Translations under genes and position numbers: made by a program
The notes under the pieces: generated by a model
Told to the model about the DNA's origin: nothing
Seen by the model: only the letters and a program-made list of their open reading frames with translations
Database searches by the model: none
Source of the DNA: Gymnothorax reevesii
Taxonomy: Eukaryota; Chordata; Actinopteri; Anguilliformes; Muraenidae
DNA: 64,000 nucleotides
Reading direction: 5' to 3'
Assembly (NCBI GenBank): GCA_029721435.1
Contig: CM056583.1
Coordinates: 72,601,120-72,665,119, forward strand
Shown: positions 12,651-26,750 of the stretch, in pieces
Layout: every line of letters begins with the position of its first letter
Numbering within the stretch: position 1 is the stretch's first letter

Positions 12651-13354
12651 GAAAAGAGTGGGCATATCAGCTCAGAACATCTTTGTTGAAAAAAGCAAGT
12701 AAAGCTGTGATTTCTAAAACCGGGCTCAAGATTTTTCAGGACTGTAAAATCTGCATTCATTTTTTGTTCATATTCCGACCTAACTCGAGTAAATAATTGC
12801 TTTTTAAGCGAAATCATAATTTTTAGGTGGTGCTCATTATTTCAGGACTCTCTTGCAGTGCCGTTGACTGCTCTGATTCATCTGTGTGGCTTCATGGTAT
12901 GCATGAAAAAAATATCATCATGAGCGTCTGCGAATCAGCAGAGGTGAAACATCAGCCGGTGTATTATTCCATGTTGGCGCATCATTGAGTTGAACTATAA
13001 ACTTGAGAACCCATAGACAATCATATGCAGTTGCATTAATAAAAAAAAAAAAGAAAGTAGGCAATGTCCAATAACACTGTATGGGTTTACATTATGAGTA
13101 GGTTTGCTTAGTTTTTGAACATCCTGTGGACATCCATAATATGCAGAGTAAAACGCACATTGTATGCACAGATAATGAGCAAGACTAGAGCTGAATATTT
13201 AAAAAAAAATGTAAAATGTCGAACAGTTCTTTTACCAATGCACCTTAAATAACAACCTCCAAAAAAGGGCGCATCTCTCAAGAGCAAAATTTGGTTGAAA
13301 TTCACCAACTGAGGTGTAACTTATAAACCATCACTTTGGGAACAACATTCACCA

Positions 13355-13401
13355 AAAGCCAATTGGCTTTCACCATCCACAGTGGTGATATAATTATATC
13401 A
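13355..13401. repeat. Cluster of short perfect palindromes
   Basis: AAAGCCAATTGGCTTT (13355-13370) and TGATATAATTATATCA (13386-13401) are both perfect 16-bp palindromes. Between them lies CACCA...TGGTG. The purpose is unknown. Confidence 0.6.
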
Positions 13402-14089
13402 GCAAAAGAACATTTTGTCAGTATTATGGAATCATCATCGCTGCCATGTCCACCGCAGATCCTTTGTGTTTACGCATTGCCTCAAAAATTATTTTATGGA
13501 TCCTTTTCAAATTTTATATGCCTTTAGTTCTTATTAAGATAGAGGACTTGATTGATTTTGGGCTTTGTATTAATAATAATAATATATTAATTGACTGATT
13601 AATTACCTGGAACACTTGAGTTCCATCATATTGCCCGATGTAAGCATTATCACCTTAAAATTTTGCCATTAGATTTTTTCACTGATCAATTATTCCTGAA
13701 TACTACATCAAAAATATCAATACATTCAGAAATAAGTAACTGACCACGTGAAAAATAGTTCAATGCATTTTTTTTATTATTAATGAGTAAATATGTATAG
13801 GCAGTGTGAGCATATAGAAGATAAAAGTTAGTTCAGTTTATAACACTATCAAGGGGTACTGCAAGTTTTGGACAAAGTGCTCATTTTCTTCTGATATTAC
13901 TCTTGTCATCCATGTTGTCTGGCGTGATTCAGTACCTAGGTTTTCTTTTTGGGGAGCTTTCACCGATATACACTTTGTTGTCAGGGGCGACAGTGTAGGC
14001 CTATTTGAAAGATACTAGGAATCTGGTTGAAGCTCGATATAGAGAGGGCAAAGCTGAATTTGCATGATCTATGATCTCTTAGGTGACAA

Positions 14090-14790
14090 GCAACAGTAAA
14101 GGACATCATAACAGAGTATTGAAAATGCTTTTGTCAGTGAATGTCATTTGCCACTGCATCCAGAGATGAAAGTTCAAACTTTGTTATACAATTCTGAAGC
14201 CATGTATCAACACTGCCCAAAAGTGCCGCCAACTTCTCTGGGCTTGGTGTCATCCGAGATGGACAGTAACATGTGAGGGCATATTTGGTGGTTCCACAAA
14301 TCAGCACTTACGTGGCTCTCAAAAAAAATTGAAATTAAAACAGCCACTGTGTTCTCTGGAACAAAAATGACAAGGACCACTCAAGTATTTTTCACTGTCT
14401 GGTCCAAAGCCAGCATGTGTCATGATATCAGTGTCTGTCAGTGCACATGGCATCATTGACTTGCAAATTTGCGAGGGCACCATTAATACAGAGAAATATT
14501 TGTGAATTCTTTAGCAACATATGCTGTCACGTAGACGTAGCCTATTCCAGAAATATCCCTGTATTCTTCTGGCAAGATAATGCCACACCATATTCTGCGT
14601 AGATTGCAGGTGCATAGCTGCAAAAGCAGAGAATGTAGCTGCTACACTGGCCTGCCTGCAGTCCTAATATATCCCTTAATGAAAATGTATGGCATATTAT
14701 GAAGCAAAGGCCTGATACAATTTTGCAGCTGAAAACCTGAAAAATGGAGGAACTGGGGAAAATTCCTCTTTCTAGACTTGACCAACTAGC
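14090..14790 (+). pseudogene. Tc1-like transposase relic
   Basis: The plus strand retains transposase blocks typical of fish Tc1-like elements. One lies near 14150-14270 (CACTGCATCCAGAGATGAAAG onwards), one near 14480-14580 (GGGCACCATTAATAC) and one near 14650-14705 (ACTGGCCTGCCTGCAGTCCT, GGCATATTATGAAGC). Every frame is interrupted and no terminal repeat is clear. It resembles the copies in fst intron 5 and at 40169-41767. Confidence 0.65.
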
Positions 14791-15040
14791 CTCCTCAGAG
14801 CGCTAACACTCAATAAAATGGAGTAAAGTCTGGAATAGAGGTGAACTTCTCCAGGATTGCCAAGCCAACCTGAATTCCACAAGAGCACATTGACTACTCA
14901 TCCACAAAAGCACTCAGACTAACATCCAAAGAACTGCAGGCTTCACTAGCCTCAGTTAGGGTTATATTGTTGTAACCCAGTGCTAATTTCTCATTGCTTG
15001 TACCGCCATACAGTCACTTTTGTTTGATGACACTCTTTAA

Positions 15041-15248
15041 CCCTTTAATTGCCCACTCAACCTTTGGAGATTTTGAGTCACTGTATCTAATCCAAAGATA
15101 TCTTGAACTTAACTGATTTGATTTTGGTGGCATAACATATCTGAACTTAGTGTTAAAGATGACTTAATCAGGTTAAGTTCAACAAGTCTTTCAATTAGGC
15201 ACAGTGACTCAAAATGGGTCCCACCAAAAGTTTGAGGCAGTTAAAGGG
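15041..15248. mobile_element. piggyBac-like MITE
   Basis: This 208-bp element begins CCCTTTAATTGCC and ends GGCAGTTAAAGGG. It is flanked on both sides by TTAA (15037-15040 and 15249-15252). The inverted ends extend about 50 bases and include TTTTGAGTCACTGT on both arms. TTAA targets and CCC...GGG tips are the piggyBac signature. It has no open frame. Confidence 0.85.
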
Positions 15249-16594
15249 TTAATTGCTGCAAAATTGCAGATTTACGACTGTGTTATGACAGTGTGCTTGG
15301 ATGTAGATGCTGGCAGGAAGGTATGTGGGCTCAGATGGGTTGTAGCAATAGTAAAATCAGCTTGTACAAAGGAGCTACCAACTTTCTACACCAATAAGCC
15401 TTAAATTTCATGTACGCTGGTGGTGAGGTAGACTAGCCCCTAGACCATGTAAACAGAAAGTCTGCCGTTTCACCTGTGCCACTGGAGAGGAGCTGAGAAT
15501 AGCTGATATCCACCAAATTATCTAGATTCAGATTATCATAAATGGAGCTCTATGTACATTTTATATTGATCGCTGGCCAGCTATTACTTCTTAGCTCGCC
15601 AGGACAAATGTCCTCAGAGAGCTATTGCCGTACCCTCTGCGTCCGCGGACAGCAAGGTTAAAGCTTTCCGGCGAGCTGTGTTGTCTTCTGACAACTCTTG
15701 TTTTTTTTTTTTTTCATTTTTGTTCTGAAGATAATTACTGGACACTTTTGGAGTTCTATTAAGGAGAGATATCTTGCTTGCTGTCAAAGATTGTTTGTAT
15801 TTTTATTTCATGGACAGCGAAGGGACTATGTAAGCAAGGGGGAAGTTTATAATTTAATTTACTAGCAGACTATTAACTGATATACATCAATATCGAGCGG
15901 AATAAATGGAATCTAGTTTAAAGATTGCAATTTTTCTTAAAAATTTATTTTTGCTTATATTAGGTAAAGGAGGGTATTTCCAGTCTTCATTTATACTTAT
16001 GAGTAGGGTTTGTTTTGTTTTAAAGGTTGTACAATTCTGCCTTAAACTTTCTGTGCACAGTAAACAGGATTAGGATGGATGTTAGCAAACTTTTAGATGT
16101 AATACATACAGATGTGCTCCAGTCGAGCAATGCATTAGATAACTGGATATAGATAGTAAAGTGCTATCAAACCCTGAATTACTGGTAATCGTTCTCTAAA
16201 TTGATAATCACCTACTGGTAATTAAGCTGACACACCAAAGCCCTATTATGTCTGAAGAAAAAACTTTAGAAAGTAGAAGGTTGGGGAACATCAGACCCTG
16301 TGAACACAGAACCTTCCCTTAATGAGTCATATTAAGAAAATAAAAGACTGGGTAATATAGGACCCTGGGAGCATGGGAATGACCCTACACAAACCAGTTT
16401 ATATGTTCACCTGAATCGATAGTGGGCTAACATACACTACTAGTAAAGGTTTTAGAGCACCTCAATTTTTCCAGTTTTTTTTTTATTGAAAATTATGCAG
16501 TTTAATGTCTCATTGTACTCTGCAGTAAAAACATAGACATGATAGAACAAATATACAATTGAAGTTTAAAAAGAAATCATGGAATCAATTTAGA

Positions 16595-16998
16595 CACTGC
16601 AAGAAATGATAAGATAAAAATACTAGCTAAGTTGAATTTACTTATTTTAAGACTTAAAACACTTGTTTCTATCACCATTTTTCTTAGTAAGACAAAAAAA
16701 ATTTCTCGTTTTGAGGTAATTTTTACTAGTTTGCCAATGGGGTAAGTAAATTTCACTTGTTAAGTCAAATAGTAACTTGTTTTAAGAAAAAAAAAAAGAA
16801 CTTCAAAAAGTTACTATTTGGCTTGACAAGCGAAATTTACTTTCCCCATTGGCACTAGCTTGAGTTAAGAGTTACTTCAAAACAAGACATTCTTTTTTTG
16901 TCTTACTAAGAAAAATGGAGATAAAAATAAGTGTTTTAAGTCTTAAGATAAGTAAATTCATTTTGCGTAGTATTTTTATCTTATCATTTTTTGCAGTG
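16595..16998. mobile_element. CACTG-ended palindromic MITE
   Basis: Nearly the whole 404 bp is an inverted repeat with arms of about 190 bases around a centre at 16790-16800. It starts CACTGCAAGAAATGATAAG and ends with the inverse. Shared arm blocks include AAGATAAAAATACT, TTACTTATTTTAAGACTTAA and GCCAATGGGG. The tips suggest a CACTA/EnSpm-type or hAT non-autonomous element; a clear target duplication was not found. Confidence 0.8.
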
Positions 16999-17099
16999 TA
17001 TCTTGTTCTATTTTTCCTAAGGTAGTTCTGGCAGAGCTTGGACTTAAGTTTTTGGTCATTATCTTGCTGTTGGATGAACCCCTGACCAACTAGACACAA

Positions 17100-17225
17100 C
17101 TTAGTAAATTAGTAAATCAATCCTCTGATTGCTAATCAAGTAAAGTAATAGGGAGTTATCGTTATCGTTTGTTTAACGGTGAGGATTCTGCCTCCCCAAA
17201 CTGATCTATGGTGGCACATCACTGG
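17100..17225 (-). repeat. Fragment of the MITE family found in the Tol2-like intron
   Basis: ATTGCTAATCAAG, TTCTGCCTCCCCAAACT and CACATCACTGG occur in the same order and spacing as in the right arm of the inverted repeat at 38079-38267. Only one end is present, so it is a truncated copy. Confidence 0.6.
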
Positions 17226-18181
17226 TACAAATGAAGCCTGTCATTGCATGGTAAGAAATCGCATCCTAAAACGTGAAAACAATTAAACAAATTATTTGGA
17301 AAAATCAGGAAAATAGCAGTCAGAAATGTCTTACCTTGCAGATGGACAGCCAGTTGCTGAACGATGGTCAAGAATAAGGTCAAGAATGATGGTCAAGAAT
17401 ATTCAGACGATTTTTATCATAATTCCCTTTTCAGTAATGTTTGTGGCAGCATACAAAATTGTGGACACCAATACGTGCAGAAAAGGAAATCAGCCGACTC
17501 GCAGCAACACACTAGAAAACTTCCGTTGCCGATCAATTGTGTTTATGGAGTCATTCCTAGAAACATGAAGAAAAATAAATTGATGTACCTGTATATGATC
17601 ATAGAATACAAAAAAAAATATGTCTTTGGTAACGGTCGTGATTTAGTGGACAAGAAATTATTTTTTCCTGTTTGAGGTAAATATTCTCAAAAATGACGGA
17701 AATTTGCACTGGGGAAGTTGGTTCGTCGGTGTAAGGAAAGTCAGTTCTGAGGAGTAGCAGTACATTTGAGCAGCGCCACTCACTCAAGACCTGCCTGCCT
17801 TAGTAACGGTCATGAGTAAAGCAGACACGTAGGGCAACGACCGTTACTCGATAATTTCAGTCTGAATCGTCTTATATTCTGACTATAGATGTTTTGTAGC
17901 AAAGCGTAATTTATTCACTGGACTGTGAGTGAATAACATATGGGCCAATTTACATGATACAGTCTAATGTTAATTTCCCGCATCCTTTTAGACAAAAAAA
18001 AAAACATTTTAACTGACTTTATAAAAAAAAAACAAAAAAAACTATGAGTTCAAAAGGTAGTTTTATCATGACTATAGCTCTAACATGCTTAACAAAATAA
18101 TCATGAATTAAATGCACCAATCATTACCTGCTGATAATAAAGCAATGAACAATAACTGTCCCAATAATCTCTCCAGTACTG

Positions 18182-18186
<5 letters not shown>

Positions 18187-18227
<41 letters not shown>

Positions 18228-18286
18228 TATACATATGCGTGTGTGTGCATGCCTGCGTGCGTGTGTGTGTGTATGTATGTATGTAT
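18187..18286. repeat. CA microsatellite and TG-rich tail
   Basis: An uninterrupted (AC)n run covers 18187-18225, followed by ATACATATGCG and a TG/TATG-rich stretch to about 18286. Open frames across it are artefacts of the repeat. Confidence 0.95.
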
Positions 18287-20798
18287 TCATAGCCCTCAGA
18301 CTGGTATATTCAATCAAAATCGTAATACTTAATAAAGCCTTAATGTCTCTAAGGAGGACAGACAAGCTATAATTATTGAACACCTAAATATATCATAGAG
18401 TCAGTTCATTGTCCCTGATATTAAAAGTCTAGACTTGTACATATTTGCAGACGTCTACAAAAGCAAGAGGGCCATCTGCACATCAGACATAGACACAATG
18501 CCTCATACAATGAGGCCGACTGTGGCTGGAATGTGGCGTTCCCAGGAAAACTGGGAAAAGAGATTACAAACTGAAAACCCACACTGCAGTCACTTTTCTT
18601 CTTCTTCGTACAGGAAGCCAGATGAGAACTATGAAGCTTGACACTATTCAAATGCCGACAATACCTGGATATGCAGACAGAATGCCAGGCTTAACAGTCA
18701 AACACAAGGCCAACAAAGTCTTCGTCATACAGAAGCGTGTCCATATTTTTGACACCTCCAGTTCTTTGGAAAATACCGCGCATGGGAGCTGCTGCAGATT
18801 TGTGAGGAACCTGACCTACCGCATTTCTAAATGTTTGTACTTCTGTTTCTTTAACATTATCATTTCTCACCTTTTGTGTACAAAGAAACTGTAAGAACAA
18901 AATGAATTTCTGAATGACCAGAATTTGATTTATTCTATTTTTATTCTTCTGCCTTGTCTCATTGAAAGCACATTGGCAATAAACTAACATTCCCGAGAGA
19001 AGATAAATTTCAAAACACACTCAGAGGAATTCAATAAAACACCAAAAATATAAAGACCTGAAACTGCATTAACAACCTCTTGCTGGCAAAAAAAAAAATC
19101 AATTTGACGTGGATTATACAAGAATCAATAATGTGATAACGTAGCTTGTAAAATGAAAAATAATTCTAGAATTAATAACAAGTTTGATGACGCAGTATGT
19201 AAAAAGTGGACAGATAAATGTTAAAAGTCCAACTAATGTCAAACGAAAGTGTATCTATTGAAATTTGATGTCCAATTTACAATGTCCATGCTCGTATTGG
19301 ACATTGTTATCAGCTGACTGAGGCATGACACAAGCCTCTATTAGACCCTTATGGACTTCAGTTCGCCTAAGCCTGTAAAGCATGTGTTTTTTCTTGGAGA
19401 CGTGCCCAGTAGTTATGAAGTTGCCATATGGGCCACACAAGCTATCCACTGATAAAAACAGATGAGTCAAAACAGAAATAGGAAAAAGAATGACAAACGG
19501 GTTATCGGGAATAAAATATCCCATCGTTCCAAAACAACTGTTACGTTTCATAAAACTTAATGTGCTTGTAATGTCCAATACATTACATCTTCAAATGCCA
19601 ATGGAAATATCATCTGTTAGGGGCAGGTTTACTCTCCCAAGGTAATACTTTTCAAAAGCACTTAATATTACAGGCCTGTATGGTATATCAAAACAGATGT
19701 GAACTTGAAATCAATGAATGGAATGCATGCAAATTTACTTACTGTGCAAGCTAAGGAAAAGCTGCATTCATTCAATTCATAAGTTTTATACATATTCCTT
19801 TTCAATGTCTCAACTTTTCCTGCTCATGACATTTTTTATGCATGCCAAAGTTGTTTCCAGAATTATATTACCTCAGATGCTACCAACCAATGCAATTCAA
19901 TTCAACAAAAGGAAGTCAAAGATGGTGTTCAGTGCCAACTTTAAGTTTTGGTCAGTAGAATTAGCTCTTGCAGAGATTCACATGTCCAAACTGCCTCCAG
20001 ACCTCACCTTTGACCCTCCTTCTACACAGTACTTTGCTGAGGACAGTCAGACTGTCCTAATATATGTATTGTAGAGGTAGTATTACCTGCTTAATTAGGT
20101 TCATTCCTTGCCCTCCACTATTTTCACAATGAACTGTTTTGTTAGGGATTACATCTCTGTCACACAGTATCATCGCAAAAACATAATGCAATAGGACTGT
20201 TTTTCATGACTGCAGAGCAATTTTATTCATTATAATATGCTGTAGATTGTGTAGCACATTTAAAATTTTACATCAGTAAACATGATTTGTGATTCTTAAT
20301 TAAAAAATGCATTGGGGAAGTATGCAAAAAGATCATTTCTTCTGGGGTTACCATGGTTATATCTGCATTGCAATGGTGCCTGAAAATGCTATTTATGGGA
20401 ATATGGGGGCCAGGATTTTCAGTTCAAGACTCGCATCAACAAATGGCCAGTCAGATTATGGCAAAAATGGTGTTTTTAAAACAGAAGAGATATTCACCAA
20501 AATTATCCCCTCTATGATAATGAAACTAAATGACACCATGCTAAAGATTTTTCAAGGACAAGGCAGCATCTCGATTAAATGAAAACTAAATTGAACAAAA
20601 AATTGTAGAATAGAGGTGTCTTGTCTTTCTAATCAAGGATGAATGTTATCATTCAACCTGCATGACTGACTGAGAACTTAATTTTACAGCCACAATCGCT
20701 GAGAGGACAAGACTGTCCAGTCATTTTGTGTCTATGTGAGTGTGTGTGTTTGTGACCATGTGTGTGCATCTATGTCCATGTGTGTGACTCTAATTTTT

Positions 20799-20815
20799 CT
20801 CTCTCTCTCTCTCTT
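20799..20815. repeat. CT microsatellite
   Basis: A short (CT)n run that follows a TG-rich stretch (20730-20788). Confidence 0.9.
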
Positions 20816-23800
20816 CAGCTTACTTCCATGCAGTTCAGGTGAATTCAGGCCATTTCAAGACAAAAATGTTCTAAATAATAAAGGGCTGTTTACAGTTAAC
20901 AACATCCCGCAGCAAATATCTCTGTATGTCACACATGCTGTATGTCTTGTGAATTACAAAACATCATTTATGTTTATTGAATTATGATAGAAAGTACCAG
21001 AACACTGTATTTTTAAACAATTAAGAAACCAACATTTCTCCTTGTGTCTTTAACGCATATTCTACCTTAGTCTTCAGAGTTAAATTATGCTAGAGGATTG
21101 ACCCAGAATCTGACAGACATTTTTTTTTTCTTTTTTTCTTCCGTCTGGCTGCTGGCGTAACTAGATTATTTGCCTTTGCAATGGAAAGTGTTGTGCTGAT
21201 AATGAGATGAAAGGGTACTGCATAACTGGGCAGTCACTGCGTGCCAAATCAGCAGGCTGGGACAGAGCCGTGCCCTGAATACTCAGATACCTGTTCAATG
21301 CTCCCTGCTTGTGGAAAAAAAAAAAACACTCCACTACCATTACTTCCTGTCAGCTGTCGCCCAGTCAAATCAGTCAAAGATGGAAGTGCTTTTGACAAGC
21401 CTCATAAAAAGGCTTCACAAGCAGTTAAGATCATTATGTTTCTTTTATTTGGATGAACTGCATACCGCGGAAAGTGGGCAAAACGTCCTCCTTCATGCCT
21501 AACTGAATGACTGACTGCGTGCAGACATTTCGTGTCAGGTGTTGTGGCCAACCAGCCAGGCTTTCAAGAGGCGCAGCATGCTTAATCAAGTAGTAATCAC
21601 TCACCAAAGCAAGTCTAGACTGGCAGCAAAAGGGTATCTCGGGACTAGGGCTGTAATGAAGCAGGTCATCAGTTGTTGTCATCTCAAAGGCCAAAAATTG
21701 ACTGATAAAAAGCGCTTATTGAAGCCTTTATTCTTTTTCATGAATTATATTTGTCATTCATTCATGTCATTGATACTACAACTCTACTGGAACCTCCTCC
21801 TCCTGGTTCTATCTCTAAAAATACTACTTCTGTAGCTAATACTACCAGTAAGTAATAGTAATTATTGGTCTATTAATAATAGCATTGTTAATAATGATGC
21901 AGAGATTTTTCTCATTTTTTGAACTATGCACTGCTGTAACATTATAAAAACATTTACTGTACCATTTACTGTGAAAACATTTATACAACCCTTACTCATA
22001 AAGGAAAAAAATGTTCTAGGGTTGGAAAAATAAAGACAATAGCTGTTTACTGGAAAACAAGCAGTCGCCACTGATATATCAACAGCACAACAGACTTTGA
22101 AGTTTGGCAAGGCTATGTGATGCTAATTCAATTATTAATTGCATGTGGTTTCAACCTCAAACCTTAACAAGAGAAATATGGTCGCTGGGAATAAGATAGG
22201 AATATAAGTGTGAGAACAGTTAAACTATGACAATGGGATAACAACCGAGCTGTAAATACAGCTGTACCCAAGGACTGAAAAGATTGATAGGAAACGAGCA
22301 TGTGACACTTTTAGAAAGGGGCAAACCATCGAATAAATTTTTGGCATAAACTGATCACAAAATTGCTGATAAGATGGCAACATTATTGTGGCAGCATATC
22401 AAAATTATTGTTGTGGTCTCCTGATAGACTTTACTATGACTGTTCCCGCGACATGGTATAGTTTTTACATCTTGGAGAAGTCATGCCACACTCTGAAAAC
22501 CTTGTTTTGAGTTTTCTGAGGTCACCAAACTCAATGCAGGTTGAAAAGTTGTTGACTATATCTGGATTCAATTCTATTTCCCCAAAAGAATACAACAGAG
22601 GGAAAAAATAAAATGGCCCTCAATAAAAAAAACAAGTCTTTGGTTGAACTTTAATTTAATTCCCAATAAAATATTGGATGGTAAAAGTTTTTTTTTTTTT
22701 TTCAATTTGGCATAAATTAAACATACTGCGCACAGGACATTGAAATGACTGAAATCCACATTAAAAAGGTTTTGCCAAATAAGAAACTGAAAGCGATAAA
22801 ATATTCAAAATTAATGATAAAATCATGAAGTCTGGCGCCACACGTGAGCATAACCACAAATAAAACTGGACAGTTCTGCATTTTTTGGACTCTCTATAAG
22901 GCCAGTTCATGAAGTTGACTTCTTAGAATTGCATTAGATATTCAAGTGACTTCAAGGTATCTGAAGCATTCAATCTTAATGGAAAAACCCCACTTTAAAA
23001 TTGTACATGGTTTTGCAGCATCACGGTAAAATTCTCGAGGGAGAATCAATACATTGGAAAACTTAATGTGAATTATTCATCAATCCATTTCTCATTTTGT
23101 TTTGTTTGGAAGTCTAATGCGACATAACTTTTACAAAAGTCCGAATGCCGCTTGAGAAGTAGCTGACATGACAACACACCACAGAGAGGATTTGGCTGGG
23201 GTGTTCCACTGAATAACATCTGGAAATAATCATATCCAGAAGCATTTTATTTTCAAACATAGCTGCAAATATTGTAAATGTGCTCCGTTCTTCGGCTGAG
23301 ACCTGAGTCGGCCAGGAGTTTATGCATCACGATAAATATTCACAGTCTACGATTATTAACCGCTGAAACACCGTGTAAACGGACATAGATGAGCAGAGGT
23401 CTTGTTGTTAAGTAATGCTGTGAAATGCCCCTCAGTGATGAATGTGCATTTAAGAACAACTACTGCCCCGGCCAAAGAACATTTGCTGGCTGAATTGTGC
23501 ACAAATTACTTGTCCCCTCCGGCTGAATCTGTACAATGCGATCCATAAACCTTCATAGCCAACATTGCTGGAACAGTCACTGGCTTCATGAGAGTCAGCT
23601 GGTGTCTGCTCAAATCTTCCCTCGCCCTTATTTCTCCTCTTCCCTGGGCTATTTTGTGTGTGTTTATTTCACTGAGGAATCTAAGGAGAGTTGAAGATGT
23701 CCGACAGCCAAGAATTATCTGAGATGACCGACTTTACCCACAGTCACACTCTTCTATCTCAGCTCATTGGCCTTTGCAATTATCAAACCGCTAAAATCTG

Positions 23801-26149
23801 GTCTCAATAGAAAGGAGAGTGGCTAACAGAATGATATAAAAATATGATCAACATCAACTCAGCAAGTTGCAGTCAAACCTTTGTGGGCAAGTGTTTCAGC
23901 TGAATGTAACATGATGATGCTACCTGAACAGGCTAGAAGTATCTACAGCTAATGCACAATGCTTCCATGGGCCTCTTGCCTTATTCTGTCCAGATGAAGT
24001 TACATCCTCATTGCTTCGTTCTTCCATGCCATTAATTATCACAATTTTATTAGAATTTAGGAAACTGTCAAAAACAGTGATTTCCAGGCATTTTTCCAAC
24101 TGTCCAAATTCACCGAATCGCTTGATTTGCCGTTTTCCAAAGCTTGCAATGCATTGATGTCCATGTGAATTGTCAGTAGTCGGCCAAAATGTATGTAATG
24201 TCATATGTAATTATGCTAAATAAATACCATAGACTTGAATTTGGCTTCAATGGATGAAAATTTTTTTATTAATATAGTTTTGAATTTAATTAACCTTTTA
24301 TATTTTTTAAGGATTTATCAGACAGCACTTAGTATAAGTTCAAGTTAAATCAAGGGTTAAAAATGTCAAGTGATGCTTTAACTTTAACACTTATAATAGC
24401 GTTAAATAATAATAATAGTAATAATAATGATAATTTAAAAAAAAATTATGAGATAATCTTATTGAGGGCAACAGTAGATTGAATGCACTGAAACTGTGAA
24501 CAAGTTAAACTATCCTCAGTACAAATTAGAGCAGAAACACATTATGAGCTGTGATTTTGCCGTCATTAATATGTCACTGAGTGTAGAAATGATCACTGCT
24601 CATACAGCTGAAATCATAATCATGAAACGACGACGCTGAGCTGGGGTCAGGAGCTCTGTTAATGTTAAAAACACACAGACGGTAACACCACCAAAGAAAG
24701 TGATGACCAAACAATTTGGGATGTGACTCCATCCTTTCCCATGACGAGCCGAATCTTGGCTTTCACAGTTCTGCAAAGATTGTGCAACCATGACAAACAT
24801 TTAACCCTGTAATATCAAAAATTCCAAACACTCTTGATATAATGCAAGGAACTTTTTTTTTTTAAATATTTCCCATCGCTAATATTTGATTAGGCTAATT
24901 CCAAATAAATAAAATGGTTTTGAAGGGCGAGTGAGCTGGTGTTAAGCCTTTGGGAGCACTCGTCTTGTTGTGGTTTATGAAATAGGATCTGCCATCAAAA
25001 AGCTCACTCAGCTATTTTCACAGGACAGTTTCAGTGACATGTTCATCTGCGGACTATTTCCAAATGACTGCATCTTAAAGTAGCACGCTATAACTTTCTC
25101 ATAGTATTGCAAGCACTCAAGCATATTCACAGCATAAAGGAAATGAGTATTCTCATTCTAAATGATGGAATTGGGTGGAAGAGTCTTTGTCATTCACTTA
25201 AGAGTTAAGGTTTTACATAGCCAAACACAGGATTAAATTTTTTTTTGCCAATGTTGGCCTTTAAATGAGCACTTGGTACTGAAGTTTGTTTTCTGTTGAC
25301 CGGTTTGGGAGTAACCAACAACTTAGAGGAGCTGGCAAAGGAGAGCTGAAGGGACTGATCTGAGGTCAGTAACTGGGATGGCAAGCCATATGGACTGAGG
25401 CATTCTGGGCAGATGCACACTGTCGAACAGAAGGGAGAAAGGTGCTTGGTAGAAGCCAGTTGCCAGAATCAAAGACTCAAGAGGGAAGAATCCTAATAAA
25501 TATATTTTTGGTTTTTAGTTGAGAAACACTGATGATGAAAAACACTTTACAGAAAGCAACAATCCTGCAAAGAGCTGGCAAAAACACGAACTTAAATACA
25601 CAAAATGACAGTAAAAAAATTGAAAAATGCCTGTGAAGGATGAGGACAGAAATAAGGAGGAAGGGGAATGGAATGTGACAAAATTAAATAATGAGAACAA
25701 ATTAGAAAAATAGGATTCCAGGTGTGGATTCCTGGATTGCGGGAAAAATGAACTTAGGAAACACTCAAGACATAGCCAAAATACGTAACAGAACTAGACT
25801 GTATGTATGGCATTGTAAAGTATGAGAGTGGTAATATCACTTATTGGCACTGTATTAAATATTAAAACTATTCAAAATTATTGACTCTCGGTTGCTGTGT
25901 CATATGTGCATTTGTCTGCACAAAATGCTGAACATTTCATCCAAAAGCAACATTCAGATGGCATTGTTGAGCTCATTTGCCTACTTGATCAAGAGATCAG
26001 TATATTTAATGGGGTTGCTGCCAAATGCTGAGCTTGTGAAAGGTCTCCTTTCTCAGGCAGACAACTCTTAATGAGACACCAGTTGTAAACATGACCTCAT
26101 TCATACACATGAAGTTGGGACACATTTCAAAACGTCAAAAAAATAGGCA

Positions 26150-26732
26150 TTATACATCGCCCAGGAGTTCCAGCTTATGGACACAGCCAGCGTACGGAAG
26201 TTGATGAAATAATCCATCACTAACTCTTTGTCTTGATGCAGCTAGAGCAGCTTCAAGGTAATCGCATAGTGAGAGCAGGATGGGTCAGTGACTTGCCTCA
26301 TCTCCTCAACAAAGGCAGTGAAGGTGGAAACTGCAGGATCTCCTGCCTCAAACAGTTTGTGGCCCAGTTCCTGGAATGTCTAGATAGGTGAGTGCAGACT
26401 AATGCCGCTCTGGAGTGTTTGGTGGGGATGGACAATGGCTGAAGTTCAAAAACCATCAAACACTGATCCAGGAAGCTGCAGCAGGTGGTGAGGTCACTGT
26501 CCTAGAAGTCATGAACCTCAAAGTTCAGGTCCTGATAGGCAAGCAGTTGAGGGAAGTTCTGCTTCAAAAGGTCACTGGCTGCTTGAGTGGCAGAGTCCTT
26601 AGACACCTCAGTTACAGCCCTGAGTCGACTGAAGATGGCACCAATGCTTTGATCTAACTGGCAAAGCATCTCCTCACGCAGGCCAAGAACCTAGTATCTC
26701 AAAGCATCAACCTGGTATCTCCACTGATCCAT
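26150..26732 (-). pseudogene. Sushi-type gypsy gag remnant
   Basis: Minus-strand translations in several frames show an ATG at 26732 (MDQWRYQVDAL), a stretch LFEAGDPAVSTFTAFVEEMR and then DYFINFRTLAVSISWNS. The order and spacing match the gag of fish Ty3/gypsy elements, whose usual block is near SVADYSIEFRTLA. Stops and shifts are frequent. No protease or polymerase follows, so only the 5' end of an element is left. Confidence 0.65.
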
Positions 26733-26750
26733 TCAATGTCTGGATTGTAC

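Larger units (their letters stand above)
17226..26149. other. Gene-free stretch
   Basis: AT-rich sequence with two microsatellites and no recognisable coding exon. Open frames here are short and look like chance. Confidence 0.6.

Noticed and set aside
18108..18383. Frames rich in His-Thr or Cys-Val around the CA repeat
   Set aside because: These are translations of the microsatellite.
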